Of a stretch of DNA of 64,000 nt, positions 50,973 to 57,322 are shown one piece after another; position 1 is the stretch's first letter; each line of letters starts with the position of its first letter. The translations under genes were made by a program, and so were the position numbers. Below the pieces are notes generated by a model. That model did not search any database and had not been told where the DNA came from. It saw only the letters and a list, made by a program, of their open reading frames with translations. The stretch comes from Paraconexibacter antarcticus (lineage in GTDB: Bacteria; Actinomycetota; Thermoleophilia; Solirubrobacterales; Solirubrobacteraceae): NCBI RefSeq assembly GCF_024220175.1, contig NZ_CP098502.1, forward strand, positions 1,984,001-2,048,000. Reading direction: 5' to 3'.

Positions 50973-51916
50973 GCGGGCGGGGCGGCAGCGGTGGTGGCGG
51001 GGGGCGCGGCGGAGGCGGTGGCGGAGGCGCCGGCGGTGGCGGGCCGCGCGGTGGTCGCCCGGGGGGCGGCGGCGGATCGCGCGGTGGCCGGCCCGCCGGA
51101 CGCCCGGACCGGCCGGGCGGACGCCCCGACAAGCCGGCGGGCCGCCCCGACAAGCCCGGGGGCACGGGCCGGCGGCCCGAGCCCGCCCGGGGCCAGGCCC
51201 CGGCGGCGGGCGGGTCGGACCCGAACGTCATCTACGGCCGCAACGCCGTCCACGAGGCGCTCCGCGCGAAGCTCCGGCCCGTGCGCTCGCTGTGGGCGAC
51301 CGAGCAGGCCTCGCACGAGCCGTGGCTCCGCGGCGTGGACGTGCGGATCTCCACGAGCGACGAGATCGCCTCCCGCTGCGGCTCGGACGGGCACCAGGGC
51401 GTGTGTGCGATCGCCGGGCGCTTCCCGTACGCCGAGGGTGCCGCCCTGCTGCGCGCCGACGCGCCGCTCATCGTCGCACTCGACGAGGTGCAGGACGTCC
51501 AGAACCTCGGCTCGATCACCCGGACCGCCGAATGCGCGGGCGCGACGGGCCTCGTCATCCCGGAGCGCCGGTCCGCCGAGGTCACCGCCGCCGCCGGGAA
51601 GGCCTCCGCGGGCGCGATCGAGCACCTCCCGATCGCCCGCGTGCGGAACCTCGCGGACTTCCTCGCCGAGGCGAAGACCGCCGGCCTCTGGGTCTACGGC
51701 GCCGCCGGGGAGGCCGGGTCGACCCCGTGGACGGACATCGACTGGACCGGCGGGGTCGTCCTCGTCATGGGCGCCGAGGGCAAGGGCCTGCGCCCGCGCG
51801 TGGCCGATAGCTGCGACGCGCTCGTCGCCCTGCCGCTGCGTGGCTCGATCGGATCGCTGAACGTCGGCGCCGCCGCCGCGGCGCTGCTCTACGAGGCCGT
51901 CCGGGCTCGCGGCTGA
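50969..51916 (+). CDS. rlmB: TrmH/SpoU family rRNA 2'-O-methyltransferase (RlmB-like) with Gly/Arg-rich tail
   Basis: A 315-residue SPOUT methyltransferase, likely modifying 23S rRNA G2251. Residues about 86-315 hold the substrate-binding domain (NVIYGRNAVHEALRAKL) and the knotted SpoU domain: LDEVQDVQNLGSITRTAECAGATGLVI (motif 1), VLVMGAEGKGLRPRV (motif 2) and LPLRGSIGSLNVGAAAAALLYE (motif 3). The first roughly 83 residues are a disordered tail of Gly runs with Arg, then GRPDRPGG/GRPDKPAG repeats. Coupled to cysS by an ATGA overlap. Confidence 0.93.
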   Translation: MSGRGGSGGGGGRGGGGGGGAGGGGPRGGRPGGGGGSRGGRPAGRPDRPGGRPDKPAGRPDKPGGTGRRPEPARGQAPAAGGSDPNVIYGRNAVHEALRAKLRPVRSLWATEQASHEPWLRGVDVRISTSDEIASRCGSDGHQGVCAIAGRFPYAEGAALLRADAPLIVALDEVQDVQNLGSITRTAECAGATGLVIPERRSAEVTAAAGKASAGAIEHLPIARVRNLADFLAEAKTAGLWVYGAAGEAGSTPWTDIDWTGGVVLVMGAEGKGLRPRVADSCDALVALPLRGSIGSLNVGAAAAALLYEAVRARG

Positions 51917-51956
51917 CGTGACCTCACGTTCCGGCGGCCCGGGGCGTTCTGCCCGT

Positions 51957-52718
51957 ATGACCGCCCTCCGCGAACGCACCGTCACCGCCGCCGCCACCGC
52001 CACCCGGGCCGCGACCGTCGAGAGCCCGATCGGCGCGCTCCTCCTCGTCGCCGACGGCGAGGACCGCCTCACCGGGGTCTTCACCGAGGGCCATCGCACC
52101 GAGGCGTCGGCTCGCGCCCGTGCCCTCCCGATGACGCGGACGCCCGACGGCGTCCTCGCCGCCGCCGCCGACCAGCTCGCCGAGTACTTCGCCGGCGAGC
52201 GCAGGGCGTTCGACCTGCCGACGGCCGCGGCGGGCAGCCCGCTCCAGCAGGACGTGTGGGACGCGCTCGTCCGGATCCCGTACGGCACGACGACGTCCTA
52301 CGGCGCGCTCGCCGCGGGGCTCGCGATGAGCCCGGGCGCCGCGCGCGCGGTCGGCACGGCCAACGGCCGCAACCCGATCTCGGTCATCGTCCCCTGCCAC
52401 CGCGTCGTCGGGGCGTCCGGGGCGCTCACCGGCTACGCCGGGGGCCTGGAGGCCAAGCGCCGCCTGCTGGTCCTCGAGGCCCGCGTCGCCGGCGGGGCGC
52501 CCGGCCTCGACGACGACTGCTGCTGGGCAGCGGTCGAGGCGCGCGACCGCACCGCCGACGGCACGTTCACGGTGGGGGTGAGGACGACGGGCGTCTACTG
52601 CCGCCCGTCGTGCGCCGGCCGGCCGGACCGGGAGAACGTCGTGTACGTCTCGGGGCCCGCCGCCGCCCGGGAGCTGGGCCTCCGGGCGTGCCGCCGGTGC
52701 GCGCCGGACGACGCCTGA
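51957..52718 (+). CDS. O6-alkylguanine-DNA alkyltransferase with C-terminal Ada zinc domain
   Basis: A 253-residue suicide DNA-repair protein. Residues about 20-175 are the Ogt/AGT domain: QQDVWDALVRIPYGTTTSYGALA and IVPCHRVVGASGALTGYAGG with acceptor Cys147. Residues about 185-250 match the Ada N-terminal zinc/methylphosphotriester domain: RTADGTFTVGVRTTGVYCRPSC and GLRACRRC, with ligands Cys215, Cys219, Cys245 and Cys248. In Escherichia coli Ada the zinc domain is first and an AraC HTH lies between; here the order is reversed and the HTH is absent. Confidence 0.9.
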   Translation: MTALRERTVTAAATATRAATVESPIGALLLVADGEDRLTGVFTEGHRTEASARARALPMTRTPDGVLAAAADQLAEYFAGERRAFDLPTAAAGSPLQQDVWDALVRIPYGTTTSYGALAAGLAMSPGAARAVGTANGRNPISVIVPCHRVVGASGALTGYAGGLEAKRRLLVLEARVAGGAPGLDDDCCWAAVEARDRTADGTFTVGVRTTGVYCRPSCAGRPDRENVVYVSGPAAARELGLRACRRCAPDDA

Positions 52719-52783
52719 CCCGACCTGCGCGGGCGGTTTCCTGCCCGCGCGCGCAAGGCGCGTTGCAGGATGTCCGATTCGCC

Positions 52784-52856
52784 TTGACAGGGGCTCATAA
52801 CGCGGTTAGGTTCGCCGCAATAACTGTCAACCTGAGGTTGAGAAACCGACAGGTTT
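52784..52856 (+). promoter_or_regulatory. SigH-like gene promoter and adjacent inverted repeats
   Basis: TTGACA (52784-52789) is a perfect -35; TTAGGT (52806-52811) is a plausible -10 with 16 bases between. Just downstream of the expected start lie TCAACC-tga-GGTTGA (52827-52841) and AAACC-gaca-GGTTT (52843-52856). A near copy of the first palindrome occurs inside the gene at 52961-52975. The placement fits repressor operators. Confidence 0.6.
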
Positions 52857-52931
52857 GTTCAGCTGGCGCCAGGGGAGGAGTGCGCCACTGAGTCAACTGC
52901 CCTGCCTGAAAGCGGGCGAAAGGAACGACTC

Positions 52932-53579
52932 GTGGCACGAATCTCCACCCAATCTCAGGGTCAACTTCAGGTTGAAGATGGCTACCTGATCGCCCTTGCC
53001 AAGCAAGGGGACCCCACCGCGTACGACCGGATCGTGCGCCGCTACTACGGCTTCGTCCGGCTCAAGGCCAGCTCGTACTTCCTGGCCGGCGGCGACAGCG
53101 ACGACCTCATCCAGGAGGGCCTCGTCGGCCTCTACAAGGCCGTGCGCGACTACCGCACCGACCGCGAGTCGAGCTTCCGCAACTTCGCGGAGCTCTGCAT
53201 CACGCGGCAGATCATCACCGCGGTGAAGACGGCGACCCGGAACAAGCACACGCCGCTGAACCAGTACGTGTCCTTCTCGTCGAGCCCCTCGAGCTCGATG
53301 GAGGGTGAGCCGACCCTCGACGAGATCCTCCCCGGTCCGACGGTCCACGACCCGGTGAACCAGGTCATCAGCTCCGAGGAGCTGCGCTCGCTCGTCGACT
53401 GCCTCTCCTCGGCCCTCTCGGAGCTCGAGTCCCGCGTCCTGGCGCTCTACCTCGACGGTTACTCCTACGAGCAGGTCGGCGAGCGGATCGGCTGCGACAC
53501 GAAGACGGTCGACAACGCCCTGCAGCGCGTGAAGCGCAAGATCGGCGTCCACCTCGGGAGCCGCGCGGTCCTCAACTGA
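52932..53579 (+). CDS. RNA polymerase sigma factor, SigH (sigma-30) type
   Basis: A 215-residue sigma-70 family protein resembling the Bacillus SigH group. Region 2: DGYLIALAKQGDPTAYDRIVRRYYGFVR, DSDDLIQEGLVGLYKAVRDYR and SSFRNFAELCITRQIITAVKTATR. Region 4: LSELESRVLALYLDGYSYEQVGERIGCDTKTVDNALQRVKRKIG. GTG 52932 is preceded by AAAGGA. A 213-base regulatory region lies upstream and a palindrome matching an upstream one lies in codons 10-15. Target genes unknown; in non-sporulating relatives such factors serve other stress or growth transitions. Confidence 0.92.
   Translation: MARISTQSQGQLQVEDGYLIALAKQGDPTAYDRIVRRYYGFVRLKASSYFLAGGDSDDLIQEGLVGLYKAVRDYRTDRESSFRNFAELCITRQIITAVKTATRNKHTPLNQYVSFSSSPSSSMEGEPTLDEILPGPTVHDPVNQVISSEELRSLVDCLSSALSELESRVLALYLDGYSYEQVGERIGCDTKTVDNALQRVKRKIGVHLGSRAVLN
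52961..52975. repeat. Intragenic palindrome matching the upstream one
   Basis: TCAACTTCAGGTTGA differs from TCAACCTGAGGTTGA (52827-52841) at only two of 15 positions, in the middle of the element. It lies 134 bases downstream, in the first codons of the sigma factor gene. Confidence 0.65.
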
Positions 53580-53599
53580 AGATGAGAGCTTGCTCATCT
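53580..53599 (+). terminator. AT-rich hairpin after the sigma factor gene
   Basis: AGATGAG-agcttg-CTCATCT begins right after the sigma gene stop codon: a perfect 7-bp stem with a 6-nt loop, noticeably AT-rich for this genome. No T-tract follows, and the next gene starts 11 bases later. It may be a weak terminator or an operator. Confidence 0.45.
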
Positions 53600-53610
53600 A
53601 AGCTGACCCG

Positions 53611-53973
53611 GTGAACACGCTCGACATCGTCCTGCTCGCCGTCGCGCTCGCCGCCGTCCTCGTCGTCGTCGTCGGCGCCCGGATCGCGCGGCGTCGCACC
53701 GAGGCGCGTGACGGCCAGCTCCTCGCGCGCCTGACCGCCGCCAACCAGGCGCTCGCCCAGGCCCACGCCGACGACAACGGGTGGGCCCGCGACATCCTGG
53801 AGGCCGCCGCGCGCGAGGCCGCCGGCCCGCAGACACCCGACGCCCTCCACCTCGTCCAGGTCATCGACAAGCCCGGCATCGACGCCGACGAGGCCGTCTT
53901 CCATGCGGTCTTCGCCGGTGACGTGCGCGAGATCCGCCTCGGCCGCTCGGGCGACGGCTGGGTCGCCCGCTAG
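53611..53973 (+). CDS. Small membrane-anchored protein of unknown function
   Basis: A 120-residue protein with an N-terminal membrane helix (LDIVLLAVALAAVLVVVVGA) and a cytoplasmic, helical, acidic domain (AANQALAQAHADDNGWARDILEAAAREAA ... IDADEAVFHAVFAGDVREIRLGR). I do not recognise the family. GTG 53611. Its stop TAG provides the first bases of TAGGGT, a -10-like box for the amidase gene. Position directly after a sigma factor might suggest linked regulation. Confidence 0.7.
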   Translation: MNTLDIVLLAVALAAVLVVVVGARIARRRTEARDGQLLARLTAANQALAQAHADDNGWARDILEAAAREAAGPQTPDALHLVQVIDKPGIDADEAVFHAVFAGDVREIRLGRSGDGWVAR

Positions 53974-53982
53974 GGTCGGGCG

Positions 53983-54723
53983 GTGCGTACCGCCGCCCTG
54001 CTGCTCACCGCTGCCACCCTCGTCGCCGTGCCCGCGGCCGCCGCCTCGGCCTCCGCGGGCCCGCTCACCGGCACCGTCATCGCGATCAATCCCGGGCACA
54101 ACGGGGGCAACGCGGGCGCGCCGAGCGCGATCAACCGGCCGGTCCCCATCGGTCAGGGCCAGACGAAGGCGTGCGACACGACCGGCACGGCGACGGACGC
54201 CGGCTACAGCGAGGCGGCGTACAACTGGGACGTCGCGCTGCGGACCCGGCGCGTGCTGCGCCACCGCGGCGCCCGCGTCGTCATGACGCGATCGAGCAAC
54301 ACCGGGGTGGGGCCGTGCATCGACGAGCGCGCCCGCATCCCCAACCGGGCTCACGCCGACGCGACCGTGTCGATCCACGCCGACGGCGCCGGGGCCTCCG
54401 ACCGCGGGTTCCACGTCATCGAGCCGGCGCGCATCCCCGGCCTCACCGACGACATCTTCAGCGCGTCGCACCGGCTCGCCGTGGCGCTGCGCGACGCGTT
54501 CCGCGCCGGGACCGGGGAGCCGTACGCCAACTACCTCGGGCGCGACGGGATCGACCGGCGCAGCGATCTCGGCGGCCTGCGCCTGTCCGACGTGCCCTCG
54601 GTCTTCATCGAGACCGGCAACATGCGCAACGCCACCGATGCCCGTCGCCTCGGGGACGCGCACTACCGGCTGCGCGAGGCCCGCGCGATCGCGAACGGGA
54701 TCGCGCGGTTCCTGCGGCGCTGA
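53983..54723 (+). CDS. N-acetylmuramoyl-L-alanine amidase (Amidase_3), exported
   Basis: A 246-residue exported zinc amidase that cleaves peptidoglycan between MurNAc and the stem peptide. Signal peptide ALLLTAATLVAVPAAAASASA. Zinc and catalytic residues lie in INPGHNGGN (His), GYSEAAYNWD (Glu), VSIHADGA (His) and FIETGNMRN (catalytic Glu). The fold resembles mycobacterial Rv3717. GTG 53983 is 6 bases after a TAGGGT box. Confidence 0.92.
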   Translation: MRTAALLLTAATLVAVPAAAASASAGPLTGTVIAINPGHNGGNAGAPSAINRPVPIGQGQTKACDTTGTATDAGYSEAAYNWDVALRTRRVLRHRGARVVMTRSSNTGVGPCIDERARIPNRAHADATVSIHADGAGASDRGFHVIEPARIPGLTDDIFSASHRLAVALRDAFRAGTGEPYANYLGRDGIDRRSDLGGLRLSDVPSVFIETGNMRNATDARRLGDAHYRLREARAIANGIARFLRR

Positions 54724-54735
54724 GCGCCGGCCCGG

Positions 54736-55620
54736 TCAGCGCGGGGCGGACGACGCGAGCGCCCGCACGGTCCCCGCCAGACGGTCGGCGGAGCCCTCGC
54801 AGTACGGCAGGTAGAGCTGCGGCTCGGTGAGCTCGAGCTCGATGACGACGGGCGCGGCGTCGAAGCCGGGCACGAGGTCGATCCGGGCGTAGGCCAGCGG
54901 GCCGCCGAAGCGCTGCGTGAGCCAGCCGATGACCCGGTCGGCGAGGCGGCGCTCGGCGGCGGACGGATCACGAGCCTCGATGTCGGGGTCGGCGGCGGCG
55001 ATCCCGGTGATGAGGTCGGCGCCGACCGTGAGGATGGGGCCCTTGCGGATCGCGTGGGAGAACGCGCCGCCGAAGTACAGCAGCGCCGTCTCGCCCCGCT
55101 CGTCCACGGCGTCGAGGTAGGGCTGGGCCATGACGGTCTTGCCGGACGCCTGGATGCGGGCGGTGAGCGCCGCGGCCGCGGCGACGCCGCCCGCCGTCAC
55201 GAGGCGCGCGGTGTCGCGGGCCCCCGCGGACTGCGTCGGCTTGATGACGAACTCCTCCGGCGCGCCGAGCCCCTCGAGCGTCTCGTCGAGCAGCGGGACG
55301 CCGGGGGCGAGGAACGTCGTGGGGACCGTCGGGATGCCCGCGTCCGGCAGCTCGGCGAGGTAGACCTTGTCGGTGTTCCACTCGAGGACCGGCGCGGGGT
55401 TGAGCAGGCACCTGCCCTCCGCGACCTGACGGGCCCAGGCGACGAACTCGTCCCGGCGCTGGTCGGCGTCCCAGACCGAGCGGACGAGGACGACGTCGTA
55501 GGCGTCCCAGTCCGCGGCCGGGTCGTCCCACACCTCCCAGGTCGCGTCGAGCGCGGCGGCGAGCTCCTCCTCGGCCAGGCCGTGCGGCAGCTGGGCACAC
55601 GTCGCGATGGCGGTCCGCAT
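54736..55620 (-). CDS. ATP-grasp superfamily protein
   Basis: A 294-residue ATP-grasp enzyme. EWNTDKVYLAELPDAGIPTVPTTFL, EEFVIKPTQSAGARDTARLV (ATP-binding Lys), TVMAQPYLDAVDERGETALLYFGGAFSHAIRK, and ARIDLVPGFDAAPVVIELELTEPQLYLPY (metal-binding Glu and following residues) define the fold. It resembles the RimK/DcsG-like group that ligates carboxylates to amines. Substrate unknown. The ATG at 55620 is 7 bases after TAGCGT on the minus strand. Confidence 0.85.
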   Translation of the reverse strand: MRTAIATCAQLPHGLAEEELAAALDATWEVWDDPAADWDAYDVVLVRSVWDADQRRDEFVAWARQVAEGRCLLNPAPVLEWNTDKVYLAELPDAGIPTVPTTFLAPGVPLLDETLEGLGAPEEFVIKPTQSAGARDTARLVTAGGVAAAAALTARIQASGKTVMAQPYLDAVDERGETALLYFGGAFSHAIRKGPILTVGADLITGIAAADPDIEARDPSAAERRLADRVIGWLTQRFGGPLAYARIDLVPGFDAAPVVIELELTEPQLYLPYCEGSADRLAGTVRALASSAPR

Positions 55621-55661
55621 CCCGATGACGCTACGCCACCACGCGGCCGGGCGACACCCGG

Positions 55662-56330
55662 TCAGCCGCGCGGGAGGACCGCGAACGCGATCACGCTGTA
55701 GTGCGCGGCGGCAGCGGCGATGACGAAGGCATGGAAGATCTCGTGGTAGCCGAAGACGAGTGGACGTGGGTCCGGGCGGCCGCGGGCGTACACGACGGCC
55801 CCGAGCGTGTAGAGGACCCCACCGACCGCGAGCCCGATGACGCTCCACGCCCCGAGGTGGTCCCAGAGCTGCGGCATCGCGGCGACCGCGACCCAGCCGA
55901 GGGCGATGTACACCGTCGCGGTCAGCGCCTTCGGGGCGCCGGGCCAGCAGAGCGAGACGGCCGTCCCGAGCAGCGCGCCGCTCCACACGACGACGAGGAT
56001 GACGGTGGCGAGCGTCCCGGTCAGCGCGAGCACGGCGACCGGCGTGTACGTCGCCGCGATGAAGACGAAGATCATCGAGTGGTCCAGGCGCCGCATCCAC
56101 ATGCGCGCCCGCTCGGTCGCCCAGGTACGGCGGTGGTACAGCGCGCTGATGCCGAAGAGGCCGCACACCCCGAGGGCGTAGACGATCGCGGTGGCCGTCG
56201 CCCGGCCGCCGGGCGCCGTCACGACGAGCGCGACGCCGAGCGCGGCCGCGACAAAGAAGGCGATCTCGTGCGAGACACCGCGCAGCCGCGGCTTCACCGG
56301 GACGGGGAGGGGCGCGGAAGGCGTCGCCAT
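55662..56330 (-). CDS. trhA: Hemolysin III/PAQR family membrane protein (TrhA)
   Basis: A 222-residue seven-helix membrane protein of the PAQR/YqfA family. Conserved segments: RGVSHEIAFFVAAALG, ISALYHRRTW (SxxYH), RRLDHSMIFVFIAATYTP (DHS/metal), and FGYHEIFHAFVIAAAAAHY (HxxxH), forming a probable zinc site. Bacterial members influence membrane lipid homeostasis. Complete; ATG at 56330. Convergent partner none; the ATP-grasp gene follows on the same strand. Confidence 0.93.
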   Translation of the reverse strand: MATPSAPLPVPVKPRLRGVSHEIAFFVAAALGVALVVTAPGGRATATAIVYALGVCGLFGISALYHRRTWATERARMWMRRLDHSMIFVFIAATYTPVAVLALTGTLATVILVVVWSGALLGTAVSLCWPGAPKALTATVYIALGWVAVAAMPQLWDHLGAWSVIGLAVGGVLYTLGAVVYARGRPDPRPLVFGYHEIFHAFVIAAAAAHYSVIAFAVLPRG

Positions 56331-56402
56331 GACGACACATCATGGCGGTACCGTGGCCGTGATGACCGTCGGCGGACCGACCTGACGCGGAGCACGGGGA
56401 CG

Positions 56403-57017
56403 ATGGATCCTCACGCCGTGCTCGGCCTGCCGCACGACGCCTCGCTGGAGGAGGCGACGGTCGCCTACCGCGCGCTCGCCAAGTCGCATCACCCCGACGT
56501 CACGCAGGACCCGCGCGCCGCCGAGGTCATGGCGCGCATCAACGCGGCGTTCGACGAGCTGCGCGCCCGTGCCGCCGCGGGCACGCTGAGCGACGACATG
56601 GCCGCGGCCGGGCCGGCGCCGTCGTCCGCCCCGGCCACCGCCGGCGGTCGCCGCGAGCGCGGCGGCTGGCTGCCGGACGCGATCCGCCGCGCGCTCGGCG
56701 CCGAGCTCCTCGCGGCCCTCGAGCAGGAGGAGCGCGTGACCCTCGTCGTCCCGACCGCGACCTGGGCGAGCCCCGAGACCCGGCTCGCGCTCACCGATCG
56801 CCGCCTGCTGTGGCTCGCCGACGACCAGCCGACCCACCGCATCCGCTCGCTCCGCTTCCGCGACGTCGCCGAGGTCGACTTCAAGCTCAACTGGCCCCGC
56901 CGCCGGGGCACCGCCTCCGTCCGCGTCCGGAACCACGCGGGGCGCCGCTTCGACTTCGGGGACATCAAGCCGGACATCGCGCTCACGATCGCGCAGACGG
57001 TGAGCGGGCGGATCTGA
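56403..57017 (+). CDS. J-domain protein with C-terminal PH-like domain
   Basis: A 204-residue protein. Residues 1-55 form a J domain with the key HPD (YRALAKSHHPDVTQDP), expected to stimulate a DnaK ATPase. After an Ala/Pro/Gly linker, residues about 95-200 look like a bacterial PH-type domain (LTDRRLLWLADDQPTHRIRSLRFRDVAEVDF, VRNHAGRRFDFGDI). It lacks the zinc and substrate domains of DnaJ, so it is a specialised co-chaperone. Divergent from trhA. Confidence 0.87.
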   Translation: MDPHAVLGLPHDASLEEATVAYRALAKSHHPDVTQDPRAAEVMARINAAFDELRARAAAGTLSDDMAAAGPAPSSAPATAGGRRERGGWLPDAIRRALGAELLAALEQEERVTLVVPTATWASPETRLALTDRRLLWLADDQPTHRIRSLRFRDVAEVDFKLNWPRRRGTASVRVRNHAGRRFDFGDIKPDIALTIAQTVSGRI

Positions 57018-57091
57018 GGGGCTGCCGCGGGGCGTCGCGAAGGGCGCAGGCGACTGAAGACGGCGGACGGAGGTCACGGCCGCGCAACCGC

Positions 57092-57128
57092 AATGCAGCC
57101 ACTGTCGCTGGGCGACAGTGGCTGCATT
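57092..57128. repeat. Dispersed palindrome, copy 2 (inverted)
   Basis: AATGCAGCCACTGTC and its reverse complement around the 7-nt loop GCTGGGC. The stem is identical to that at 24559-24595, and the loop and flank (ATTCCG) show the element is in opposite orientation. It lies in the 196-base gap between the J-domain gene and tRNA-Thr, in which no gene is seen. Confidence 0.85.
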
Positions 57129-57213
57129 CCGCTCCACCCGCGGCGTCCGACCTCGCAGCCTTCGTGGCGGACGCCTCGAGGCCGGTCGCCCACGCCGTAG
57201 ACTCACCCCCCGC

Positions 57214-57286
57214 GCCGGAGTAGCTCAGCTGGTAGAGCAGTGCTCTTGTAAAGCAAAGGCCACGGGTTCGAGTCCCGTCTCCGGCT
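57214..57286 (+). tRNA. tRNA-Thr (anticodon TGT)
   Basis: A full 73-base cloverleaf. The acceptor stem GCCGGAG pairs with CTCCGGC followed by discriminator T. The D arm is AGCTCAGCTGGTAGAGC. The anticodon loop is CTTGTAA with TGT at 57247-57249. The T arm is ACGGGTTCGAGTCCCGT. CCA is not encoded. It reads ACA and possibly other threonine codons. Confidence 0.97.
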
Positions 57287-57322
57287 CTCGCGCCCCCGGT
57301 CCTCTACCGTGGTCGGCCGCAG

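Noticed and set aside
54736..56343. Possible fusion of PAQR and ATP-grasp proteins on the minus strand
   Set aside because: The long open frame upstream of 55620 is out of frame with the PAQR gene and has no conserved residues. The two are separate genes.
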